From: Sarcocystis neurona
Taxonomy: Eukaryota > Apicomplexa > Conoidasida > Eucoccidiorida > Sarcocystidae
Reading direction: 5' to 3'
DNA: 64,000 nucleotides
Assembly (NCBI GenBank): GCA_000727475.1
Contig: KL647297.1
Coordinates: forward strand, 3,109,627 to 3,173,626
Shown in pieces: positions 51,301-62,099 of this stretch. The translations under genes were made by a program, and so were the position numbers. Within the stretch, counting starts at the first letter, position 1. Each line of letters begins with the position of its first letter. A model generated the notes under the pieces. The model searched no databases. It had not been told where the DNA came from and was given only the letters and a program-made list of their open reading frames with translations.

Positions 51301-51313
51301 TTTGCTTCTCCAC
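48307..51313 (-). CDS. Low-complexity coding candidates on the minus strand
   Basis: Plus-strand CTG tracts from 48.96 to 51.23 kb mean CAG-type triplets on the minus strand. Minus frames with protein-like composition are 51313-50798 (EKCRLARAAETAEDAQSVEG, later Gln-rich), 49740-49513 (GDAVEAKRLKEQRIDLRQ), about 49050-48909 (LAERKTAEALGRAAKKGRAT) and a Glu-rich tail GEIQQQREADGGEFAEPLYE ending at 48307. They may belong to one gene that includes the exon at 51805-51717. The gap 49862-50445 breaks the region and I could not prove the splices. No function assigned. Confidence 0.3.
49862..50445. other. Assembly gap (584 N)
   Basis: N run entered from GCTGCTGCTGCTG and left by CTCTTGCTGCTGCTG, so the missing sequence is almost certainly more CTG-type repeat. 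Confidence 0.98.
50446..50745. repeat. CTG-type compound repeat with 60-72 bp units
   Basis: After the gap come (CTGCTGCTGCTCTTG)n units, then a longer unit beginning CTCCTGCTGCCGCTGCTG at 50521, 50593 and 50653, each ending in a TTCTACTGCTTCTGCTTCTG tail. Unit lengths are 72 and 60 bp and differ by whole triplets. Confidence 0.8.
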
Positions 51314-51716
51314 AGGCGCTGTCTACATACTTATCCCATCCCCAAGCACCGCTTCGTCGCCGTCCTGTCTCCGTCCGTGTCATACGCACGTGCACAAATG
51401 AACATGTGGGTATTCTTGTATATATATATATATGTGCACGTATATGCGAGTGTAGGTTTAGTATATATATATATATATATGTATATGTATGTGTCTATAT
51501 ATATATATATATGTATATCTATGCATACGTGTGTGTATGGATGTATATATGTATATGTACATACGTACATGAGCGTATACGTATGCGTAGATATGTGTTT
51601 ATTTATATGTACCTCTACGTCTACCTATCTGTATATATGTATACATGTGTATACCTAAGTATTATATGTATACCCGTATATAGCGCTTGGGTTGGCAAAG
51701 AGCAGGGCGGGCTTAC

Positions 51717-51805
51717 GCACGGGACTGCAGTGGCTGCGTTGACGTGATGCAGCAATGTTGAAGAATACGAAGTGGCTTCGTGTAGCTCTTGGGCATCCTG
51801 CGGTC
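51717..51805 (-). CDS. Probable internal exon, unidentified (minus strand)
   Basis: Flanked by GTGCCGCAG acceptor and GTAAGC donor, 89 nt. Sense-strand CTG-type triplets lie just upstream (51,830-52,080) and CAG-type triplets downstream (below 51,230), the polarity seen at proven exons. One frame reads DRRMPKSYTKPLRILQHCC, another is also open, so the protein cannot be fixed. Confidence 0.35.
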
Positions 51806-52479
51806 CTGCGGCACCAGAGAAGCTCCGGCGAGCGTTGCGGCAGCAGCAGCAGGCGAATAAGCAGCAGGGGCGGGGCGGAAGGCGGCGGCAGCCACAGAGA
51901 GGGTGGCTGCAGCAGCGGCAGTAGCCACGAAGAAGAAAACGGCGGCGACCACGTGGGCCGGACGGTGGGCGGTGGTGGAGCTGGGAGAGGCTACGGGATG
52001 TGCAACAGCAGCAGCAGGAGCCTCCGAAGCGGCGTGCGCAGCATGCGAGGCGGCGTCGACAGCAGCAAATTCAAAAGAAAAGGAGACACCTCTCCTTCAC
52101 GCATGTTTCTGCAGCTAAAGCGAGCGCTTGACCGGCTGCTGCCAGGAACGTTCCTCGTCGCTGTTAATCGTAAGACCGCCATTCTTACACCTCTCTCTGT
52201 GTGTTTGTCAGGAGCGGGTGCTCGTGGTGGCCGCAGTCTCTTGCGCAGTTTCTCTCTCAAAACTTCTCTTCTCCTTGTCTTCACTTTTGCCGACCTACGT
52301 AGGTTTCTCTACATCTATTTACACGTCAAAATATACACATATATATATACATATATATGTATATGTATATATGACACACCTGGGGAAGATAGGATGGACA
52401 CAGAGATCGATCGGATAGATGTAGGCTTGTGGGTTAGATAGATTAGATAGATAGTAGAGAGGTAGTCTACATAGATACA

Positions 52480-53000
52480 GGAGATGGAGTATACACATGG
52501 AAAATAGATAGATTTGATAAAGGGGAGGAGATCATTAACATATATAGTAGATAGATAAATTAGATAGAGAGACAGATTAAATAGGCATATATATATATAT
52601 ATGATACACCAGATATAGATAGATTCGATAGGTAGGAGGGAGATTATTAACCTGAATAGATTAGATAGATAAATTAGATGGCCAGAGAGACTGGAGAGGA
52701 ATACATATATATCTATGTATACATCCATATTTTCGTGTCTTTCTATGTATACGTCTGAGCACGCGTATATATATGTGTACTTCTGTATACTGGGTAGTTA
52801 CACGTATGTATATATATGTATGTATGTTCGTGTCTTCCTTCGTATACACCTGAGCACACGTCTTCGTATATATACATATATATATGTATGTACTTCTATA
52901 TATTGGGGACTTATTCATACATATGTATATACATGCATATATGTGCTCGTGTGTTTCTGTATGTATCTCTGAGCACGCGCGTCTTCCTATATATACATAT
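52480..53000. repeat. Two adjacent spaced-element arrays
   Basis: First, GATTTGAT..GGAGGAGATCATTAAC recurs at 52511 and 52622 between GATA-type repeats. Second, a block with CTGAGCACGCG at 52755, 52850 and 52969, each followed by TACTTCTRTATA. Spacings are 111, 95 and 119 bp. Confidence 0.6.
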
Positions 53001-54480
53001 ATGAACTTCTATATATTAAGTAATTACTCATTTGTGTGTTTGTTCCGGTGAATAGGCCGAAGAAAGAAAGCGGTAACATTTGCATGCGTACATCTGTGAC
53101 GCATGGGTGCAGTCAGTCACACGTCACCAGGAGGCAGGTGCATGCGTCTAGAACAGCTTCTATCTGTCTATATATATGTATGTGTGTTTGTGTAGATTTT
53201 TGCAGAGGAGAAGTTGAGTGAAGAGCCGTGTGCGCACGTGTGTATAGAAAATTGAAAGGAGTCAATACATATACGTATTATTGAGAGCCCGTCGCATGCC
53301 CCCCGGGGGTGGGAGGGGCCTCTGTGATGCTTCGCCCGAGAGTGGCGAGCAGCAGCTATTTTCCCTGTGCCGCTCTCTTTTCTTTCTGCTGACTCTCAGG
53401 CGAAGGCATGCTGCTGCATTTCTGATGCACGTGTTGCTGCTGCTGCTCCTGCTCTTGCTGCTGCTGCCCCTACTGCTGCTGCTGCTGCAGTGGGACAGAC
53501 TCGGTATGTGCTGTGCGGGGTTGCGGGCTGCTGGCCAGGTCCTCCTAGTATTTCAACCCCCTGCCCCCCGTCACTCTCTCGCTGAAAGAAAGGAGGATTT
53601 TTTCTACAGCAGCAGCTCACTCTTCTCAACGTTATAAAAGCCCGTCCGACTGTCCTGCTGGCTTTCTTAACGCAGCGTTGAGTTGTATACGTGAACGCAG
53701 ACCTTCCTCAATGTATACGTATCCACACATATATATATGTGTATATATGTATACGTAGATCACGCTGAGACTATGGCGAAGGAGCGAGAAGAAGAGATAG
53801 AGAGGAACAAAGAAAGAACATTAGATACTCTGTACGCCTGTGTACATATATATACGTAGAAGGAGAGGTATACATATATATATATATATATTTATGTAGA
53901 AGGAGACGCACATAGAACGGAAGTGCGGTTACAACAGAAGAACATTTCCAATTTACTTAGGCCACCACTGTGCCGTTTTTAGTGCTGGGGTGTATGTACA
54001 GCGGGGAGAGCAGCTTTGTAGACAACGGGGCGCCCCTTCGCACATGCCAAGACAGTGCTTGAAGTGCTCTCTTCAACTAAAGCAGACAAATACACTTTCT
54101 TGAGTATTTCTCCTTTCTGTCAAATCCACTTTCTCTGCGCCTCACGTGTTCAAGAATCGCACGACAGGAATGAAAAGGAGCGACTTCTGTGATGTAGCTT
54201 GCTGCTTCGAGCATGGGGGGACACTTCTGTTCGTAGAGAAGCTTGTTACCTACGTTACAGAACCAAAATGTGTTCTTTCTTTGCTTTGCCTTTCTTGCCC
54301 GAGAGGAAGGTCGTTGATGAGTGGCTGCTACTGCTGCTGCTGTGAACTGCATGCGTCGTGGACACCGTATTTTCTCCTCCCCCTCTTCTGCTGCGTTTGC
54401 TTTGACGGGTCTGTCTTTTTCTCTTCGGATACACGTCTTCACCAGCATGCGGAACAGCAGAAGAGCCGAGAAGCACGCAG

Positions 54481-57328
54481 GTGCTGCCTGCCGTCGTGGC
54501 AGCGCCCCAGGCCAACTTGCAGCAGCGGCAGATATTTGATCGCGTAGAGCAACAGGGCCAGAAGCCGCAGCCGCAGCGGACTCAGCAGCCGGAGCAGCCA
54601 GAAAGGCAGCAGCAAGAGGTGAAGACGACCGTGGTGGCGCAAGACCTGCAGCAGGAGTTGCAGCAGCTCCTACGTGAGTGCGGCAGCCCGCAGGCGTCTG
54701 TTTTTCTGACACGTCTGCACGTGCAACTACGGTGCTATATTCCTGCTGTTGCTGCTGCTGTTGCACCTCGCAGCAGCAACGGCGGGATGGCGGAGAAAGG
54801 TCGAGCCGCCGTAGGTGACCAGTGGCCAAGCGGCAGCAGCAGCAAGAGCACCAGCAGCTTCTTGTCCACGCGCGAGGAGGCGAACTCGCTGCAGTTTTGG
54901 GAGGATGCTTGCGGCGGCGCTGCTGCTGCTCCTCGACCCGTCCAGCAGGGGAATCAACAGCAGCCGCAGGTTCAGTCGCAGCAGCAGCAGGTCAGGCCGG
55001 CGGTTGCAGGATTGTCCGAGGAGGAACAGCTGCCGGTGAAGATTTACTGGGACGAGGTGTGGCAGGAGTTACGGCGGGGGGGAGCAAAGCGGGAGGGGAG
55101 CGGGGAGATAGCGGAGAAGCAACGGCGGGAGGCCAACAGACGCAGCAGCGGCAGAAACCAGAAGAGAGAAGATCGACGCGGAAGCGGGTGGGGAGAAGAA
55201 GGAAGAAGAGAAAGAAGAAGAAGCAACAGCAGCGCGGAGAGCGGCAGCAGCAGTAGCCACTGCAGCAACAGACGGGTTGGGGGGACGCGCTGGGGAAGCG
55301 ACGACGTCACACAGCTGCAACGTCACGAGGAAATCGCTGCTTCTCGACAGCAGGAACAGGAGCGGCAGCAGGACGGGAGGCGGCAGGGGAAGAGGAGATT
55401 TCCTGGTGGCAACAGCAGCAGCGAAGAGGAGTGCTGCAGCAGCAGCAACAGCAGCAGCGACAGTTCCGCAGGTAACGCGGAGAAGGAAAACGACAGCAGC
55501 AGCAGCAGCAGCGAGACAGATGAGTCATCAGAGCAGCAGGACCCCGTCGCTTTTCCACGGCTGCGACCGGATTTTGAAGGAGCAGTAGCTGCTGCCCTTC
55601 GATCTCCTGCGGAGCCGCACGACGCGGCACTTGGACAAGCGACAGAGCCCTGCTGCTGCAAAGGCTTTCGAGCTGCCGTCATTAGCGACTGCCTCGAGTT
55701 TCTCGGCTGCGCGACTTTGCACGTCCGTCTCTCCGAGGTACAAGAAGCTGCAGTGCAGCAAGTCAGCCTGCATGCGTGTCCCGTCTGTCTCTCCGAAACG
55801 CAGCACTGCATGCGTCTCCCGTCTCTGTCACCCCCCCTTCCAGCAGAGAAGTGCGCATGCGTCCTGGCCGCCATCTGTCCACATTTCTCTCTCTGCTCGA
55901 CGCGTACAACTGCTGGGAGACCAGTAAAGATTTGTACTCCACAGTCTTCTGTTTACGTGTATCTGTACGCATGTGTGTATATACAGGTATGTGCGTACAT
56001 ATATGTATATATACATACGTAGTGGTATGTGTATATATATAGGTACGCCAATATACAAGTATACAGGTATGCGTGAATCCGCTCACTCTTTCAAGCCGAA
56101 TATATCCTCATGTACATATATATATGTGCGTGTCCTCATGCGTATATGTTTATATGTGGGCTGCGTTGTATAGGTGTCGCTCTCTATATATATGCATGTC
56201 CCCACGTGTATATGTGTATGTGCATGCTGTGTTGTGTAGGTGTCGCTCTCTCTCTCTCTGTATCTCTTATTCTTCGTGAACATATCTGTCTGCATGCCTC
56301 TATATATTCGACGTGCGTACGTCTCTTCGTCTGCCCATATGTAACAGATGTGTACACGCGCAAGTTATCAAAGTAGGACAGCAACACATGTGTGACAGTA
56401 GTAAAAATATGAGGTGCACTGCGAGTCTACCTTAGCCCATGCATGTAAAGAGGCGGAAGTATATGTATGGACATGTGTGGGGAAGGGGAAGTTGAGCGAC
56501 AGCTTGCAGAATATGTGGTGCCGCCGGATTTGAAGAGAAGTGCGGCGGGTCAACTGGGACGACGCTGGTGTGCGCTGCTGCCTGCTGCCGCGGGGAGACT
56601 TCCGAGGCTCACGTGCAGCATCTCTGAGCGGCCCGTGGAGTGCCTTCTCATGTCATTTTGTTTCTGTTTTTCTCGCCTTCCCCGTCGTCCCTTCTTTTCG
56701 CGGGTTCTCCTTCTTCTTGCTGTCGTCTCTGCTGCATCCTTCTCCGTGTCTCCCGCTTGCTGCGTGCGTCTCGTCCTCTTCGGCGTTGTCTCTCTGTCTC
56801 TCGCTCAAGGAAGTCCGCAGCAGCTGACGGACAGAAAATGCGGAAACGGCAGGGACTGCTCAAGCGCAGGCCCGCCGTGCCATGCGTCCCAGATTTACGA
56901 GTAGATTGGGGCAGGAATAAAAGTGCCACACAGAAATACATGCGCACTCTTGAGCCTCTATCCCTCTGTGTTCAGACGTGTCCACGCCAGGAGGCTCTTT
57001 GAGGCGCGCGCATATTTGCATGTATCTGCAGACGTGTAAAATGAAAACTTCGCGCGTGGAGAAGAAGTACGTCCCTGCGTCTCTGGGCTTGTGTGCTGCG
57101 CGCGCGTGGGGTTTGGCATGTTGCTGCAGTCTCTTTACCATCGTCGGCCTTGGCTTCGCAGCCCCGTCGTACGCTTCAAGAACTCCGCTAAATATCAAGA
57201 GAAGATAAACGCGCCCGTTGTCGCATCCTCTGCCTTCGCTGTCCCACGCGACAAGCAAACCGCAGCTCCTGTCCCCGAGGACCAAGTAAGTGACAACAGC
57301 CGTACAAGTAGTAGTAGTAGTAGTAGTG

Positions 57329-57359
<31 letters not shown>

Positions 57360-60300
57360 TAGTAGTAGTTGCAGCACGAGTAGTGGCGTTAAAAGCAGCA
57401 ATATAGCAGTGGTACTGCTAATAACAGTAGTAATAGTAGGAGTGGCCGCAGGAGTAGTAGTAGTAGGAGTAGTAGTATTAGCGGTGGAGTTGTAGGAGGA
57501 GGAGGAATAGGAGGGGTGGTACTGTTGATAGTAGTGTTAGTAGTATAGATTTATGCGTATGTAATAGGACAGTTGTATAGAGTAATATTGGTGTGTAATA
57601 TTTCGGTATGACCGTGATAGTGTCGTCGCCAAGTAGTGAAGTTATCATCAAGTGATTTTCTACTCGTCGAAATTGGTGGATGTATGTGGAGGACCGCAGT
57701 TGTCCCGTCGGTGAGTCCTGAAGAGAAATTTGTAGGAGTGGAGAAGTGTAGGTGTCTGCTACCAGGCTTCGTACTCGTGGGAGAGGAGGAGGATCTCTGA
57801 ATGCAGCAGTCTCGTCGTACAGCAGCAAAGCAGGAGAAGTACAGCGCTGTAGTGGTGTGGTAGAGTAGTCTCTGTGTATAGTAGTGTAGCTGTCTAATAG
57901 TAGTAGTAGTGGTTCAAAAAGAAGAAGAAGGAGCAGGAAAGGAATACGGGAGTGTCTTTCTACACAGGAATCCCCTTGTACAGGACTTCATCAGGAAGCA
58001 AAGGAGAGAAATGTATTTATCTCTGAGAGTAGTATCCGTCTGTACAAGTATAGCAGTGTGCCTGTCTTGTATATATAGTAGGAGTAGTGGTAGTAGCGGT
58101 AGTACTAGTAGTCGTCGTGGGGTAGTAGTAGGAGGAGGAGGATAGGAATATATTAGTCTACAGCAGTGTATAGCTGCAGAGGAGGGTAACAGGAGGAAGA
58201 GTAGAGAATCGTAGTTGCGCACAGCAGTGTGACAGGCGTTGCCGCTGTCACGGAGGGCGGGCAGGACACGCCAGGCGTCGCGTGTTGCGACTCGGCAGAG
58301 CAGAGACAGCAGAAAACGGCAGCCACGCACGAGCAGCAACAGCAGCAGCAGCAGGAACCGGCGCTTGTGACTCTCGCATGTTTTCCCTCTTTATGCGAAG
58401 AGACTTTCCTCTCCTTTTCGTTCTCCGTCTGGGGCGCATTACTCTCGCCTGGAACCTGCCTCGCGCTTTCTGTGCCTTTTCTTTCTCGTCGGAATTTGTC
58501 TCGTTTCTGCCTACAGGAGCATCTCGCGGTGTTGACAGTCGAAGGCGGTCTCTTGCATCCGGCGGGACTCTCCGCAGTTCTTCAGTCTCTCACGTAGGAA
58601 GAACACCGTGCGATCGACTTCGATCTGCACGTCTTCTGCATGCATCAATTCTAACCGTCTACTTGTATACACGTATACAGAGAGAGACAGTGATATAGAC
58701 AGATAGATATATAAAGATACATGTACGTAGACGTATGTTTATACATGTACGTCTGTATGTGTGTATGCGTGTATATATATATATATATATATATTTATTT
58801 GTACCTCCCTGTGTATGTTTATACATATATGAATGTAAGTTTATATGTATGAATCCATACGTATATGCACATATATATATATATGTATGTGTGTGCCTGT
58901 GTCTGTGTATGACGTCGACACCGTAGGTGTGTTGGCTCGGTAATAACAACGCGTGGGCTTTCTGCGTCGCTGCTGCTTGCCTTCTCTGAGCTTCACTTTG
59001 CCCAGCAGCAAGTCAACAAGTTCCTCTGCCCAGACACACTTACGTATGTGGATAAACACATTTTGTTCGAAAAAGGACACTTTTCCGTGCACACAGAGAG
59101 AGAGCATACTCGGGCCTGTGCGAACCTGCGTCGACCGGATGCCTGTTTTTTCTTCCTGCGTATTCGCTCGCTCTCTTCCAGCACAGGGTCGGTGTCTGTC
59201 TCTGCGTGTGGCTGCAATTCGTGGACAGCATTTCTTTGTTCAACGCGTCAACAAAATTTCCGTATCTCTCTTACACACCCCTCCCACGCTCATTTTTTCC
59301 CGCACTTCCACCCTCTGACTCTGCAGCAATGTCTCTGCCTTCACGGCAATACTTGTTCATTCACCGACAAGTGTGTGTGTGTGTGAGAGTAATTTATTTG
59401 TCTACGTATGTGGTTATGTGCCTACGTTTTGAATATCTACGTATGTGTAGATATATGTAAATACGTGAGTCACCTCCGTCTTACACACGTGTATTTTACT
59501 TTGGAATGTGTCGATATAAACAGGACGTTGAGTCGCTTCTTTTTCGGGTGTCTGTACACCTCCTGCCGGATGTGTGGATATAAACAGGACGTTGAGTCGC
59601 TTCTTCTTCGGGTGTCTGTACACCTCCCGCTGGACGCATTGACAGCAGAAGAGAGAAGAGCGTCCAGTCGCTTCTTTTTCGGGTGTCTATACACTTCCTG
59701 CCGGATGTGTCGATATAAACAGGACGTTGAGTCGCTTCTTTTTCGGGTGTCTATACACCTTCGGAATTTGTAGACATACAAAGGAAGTTCAGTCGCTTCT
59801 TTTTCGGTGTCTGTACAGCTCGTTCTTCTGCTTCGCATTGTCGAGACGCGTCACTGCACACGTGGAAAAGAGATATCTTTTTTGAATTATATGACATGGC
59901 AGTCATCTCCTCCTCTGCCTTGCCGTTGCGCTGCTCCTTCTCCACCTCGTCTGTTTTCTTTTTCTCTCTCTCCTCCTTTGCGACCTCTTTTGGGAAAACA
60001 ACGTTGCATGCCCCCCACTTCTCGACATTGGCTGGACGCGTGCCGCTGAAAAAGTGAGTCAGACATGTCCTCGCAGAGCAGGCAGCTGACAGATGTCCTC
60101 TTTTTTCTTCTTGGTGGACCACGAGTTTCTTTGCCACCAGTTGCTTACTTTCTGCTGCTGCAGAGTGAACTTTTCTCCGCCTTTTGTTCGACGGCGTGCC
60201 TTTGCGCGTCCCTCCCACACGCGTTGCTGTTCTTCTCGTGGCCAGGACTTCCCCGTTCAGATTGACAGCTGCCTGCCAGAAGCGACTATCCCACCGTCCG

Positions 60301-61203
60301 GCAGAACGCAAACTCTTCCTCAGTCTCCATCTCTCCCGGCCGCTGGCTTCCTTTTCCTCTCTGTGTCGGTGTGTGGAAGAACGAGCTGCTCCTGCTCCTG
60401 CTGCTACCAAGAAAAAAGCTGTCTTCTCTCTGTGAATGACACTACCTTCACTGCCGTCCTCTCGCTTTAATCTGCGGGCAATACCTACTCCCATGACTGC
60501 GGAAGCGAAGATCTGCCTGCTCCTGCCCAGAGGTGGGGGTGACTTGTATTTCTTCATGTTGACGTAGTGAACAATATTCGTTGTATGCAGAGATTCAGAA
60601 AAGCGTCTTGTTCTTCTCAACAAGTGAACTTCCTTTTCTCCTCCGGCTTCCTTACGTGTCTCTCCGGAAAGGGGGAGACTTCTGCTGTTTTTCGTTGGCG
60701 ACAACGCCACAAGAGCCGCTGTCTCCGTTTGTGTGCTGCCTGCCGCGTTGTTCTGCTACGAAGGGAGTTGGTGCCTGGACCCCAGCGGCGGCAGCAGCAG
60801 GGAACGCAGCAGCAGGCGACAGAAGAGGAACAGCAGAGGAGTAGACAACGGAAGGCGCAGCAACAGCAGCAGCAGCACTACCTTGACGAGGCGGGGGAGA
60901 AGAAGAAGGAAGAGCAAGAACAGCTGCTGCAGGAGAGTGAAGAGCCACACCAGAAGCAGACGCAGCAGCAGGGCGATGAGAGGAAAGAGGAGGAGCAGCT
61001 GCAGCAGCAGCGAGAAGGAGAGCCACCGCAGGAGAAAGACACACGGCGGCAGCAGGACGCCACGCAGGAGACGCAGAAGGAAGAGCCGCAGCAGCAGGAG
61101 AACGAGCAGCAGCGGGAGCCGGACAGGGCGTCCTTGCAGTGGTTCGCTCTCTCTGTCTTTGGCGTGAATGAGACGCCCGTTGCCTTCGCTTCCAACTTAC
61201 ACG
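54481..61203 (+). CDS. Gln-rich multi-exon gene, function unknown
   Basis: Large exon 54481-55737 (acceptor CACGCAG, donor GTACAA, phase 0) reads VLPAVVAAPQANLQQRQIF and VVAQDLQQELQQLLRECGSP, then Gln/Ser/Arg-rich sequence with an island EEEQLPVKIYWDEVWQELRR, ending AAVISDCLEFLGCATLHVRL. Later exons are 57130-57285 (SLYHRRPWLRSPVVRFKNS.., donor GTAAGT), 58517-58593 (EHLAVLTVEGGLLHPAGLS) and 59327-59370 (NVSAFTAILVHSP). These three join in phases 0 and 2. A Gln/Glu-rich exon ends at 61203 with QWFALSVFGVNETPVAFASN. A possible exon near 56496-56567 (AEYVVPPDLKRSAAGQLG) does not match phase with 57130, so at least one exon is missing between them. No domain was recognised; the start is upstream and a 15-nt exon near 53491-53505 (after a CTG tract, before GTATGT) is possible. 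Confidence 0.45.
57300..58145. repeat. (AGT)n-rich intron
   Basis: Degenerate AGT/AGG triplets fill much of the intron between the 57285 donor and the 58516 acceptor, densest at 57305-57380, 57420-57490 and 58075-58140. This triplet family differs from the CNG repeats elsewhere and is confined to this intron. Confidence 0.8.
59495..59825. repeat. Minisatellite, about 62-67 bp unit, about 5 copies
   Basis: Unit core GAGTCGCTTCTTTTTCGGGT followed by TCTRTACACCTCCTGCCGG and a TGTGTCGATATAAACAGGAC segment. The GATATAAAC marker is at 59513, 59577 and 59712; a variant with an ACGCATTGACAGCAG insert fills the middle and a diverged copy ends at 59822. Unit length is not a multiple of three, so the open frames across it are accidental. 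It lies in the intron after 59370. Confidence 0.8.
60790..61130 (+). repeat. CAG/GAA-rich tract inside the Gln-rich gene
   Basis: Mixed CAG, GAG and AGG triplets encode a Gln/Glu/Arg-rich segment leading into QWFALSVFGVNETPVAFASN. Composition matches the acidic Gln-rich parts of exon 54481-55737. Confidence 0.6.
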
Positions 61204-61529
61204 GTAATACTTAGAAAGACAATTCATTTTTCTCCCTTCTTCAGTCTCCCTGTCAAAGGACATCTTATTGTCTTCGCCGTTTATTCTCCCTGTTGAAGGA
61301 CATCTTACTGTTCCTCCTTCTTCGCTCTGGCTGCTTGCAACGAATTTGGGTCGTATGCGAGAGACAGAGATATTTAATCAAACGCATGCCTACGCATGAC
61401 ACACGCCCGTAGAATTTGTCGACAGTAGAGGTGGCACGTAGATACAGAGAAAGAAAGAGAGAATGCGTGGAGATGGAGTGGAGAAAAAGAGGAGAAGATG
61501 GATACTTAGACGTAACAGCAATCCTACCA

Positions 61530-62060
61530 ATGTAGAGTGAGCGATGCGTGGATCGATCCGTACGTATATTAATGTATATAGTGTATATCTAGACAGAGAG
61601 ACAGATAGATAGATAAACGTAGTTATATAGAGAGAGAGGTATACTGATATATGTGTATACGTGTGCAGAGCGGTGTGTGGATGAAGCCGTAGGTATACTA
61701 ATGCGTAATATATATATATATATATATATATACAGAGAGAGACAGAAAGAAAGAGACAGATAAGTAGATAAATATAGTCATATATGTAGGTACAGATGTA
61801 TGTGCATACATGTACAGAGCGGTCTGTGGATGGAGTTGTAGGCGTGTTAATGTGTGTGATGTGTATACATGCATATATATATACCTGTGTATATATATAT
61901 GTATATGGAGAGAGAGAGAGAGAGATAGATACATAAATATAGGTGCAGATATAGATATATGTACATCCATGTAGAAAGAAACGTATAGATGTAATAGTAG
62001 GTATCTACATATATATGCATATATATATGTATAGAGAGAGAGAGAGGTGCAGATGTGACC
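61530..62060. repeat. Spaced-element array, 130-150 bp period
   Basis: An element like CAGAGCGGTGTGTGGATG..CCGTAGGTATACTAATG recurs at about 61538, 61668 and 61817, with a remnant near 62045. Copies are separated by GA and (TA)n microsatellites. Confidence 0.65.
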
Positions 62061-62099
62061 GTAGGTCAATCAGAGTGAAGAGAACGACACATGGATAGG

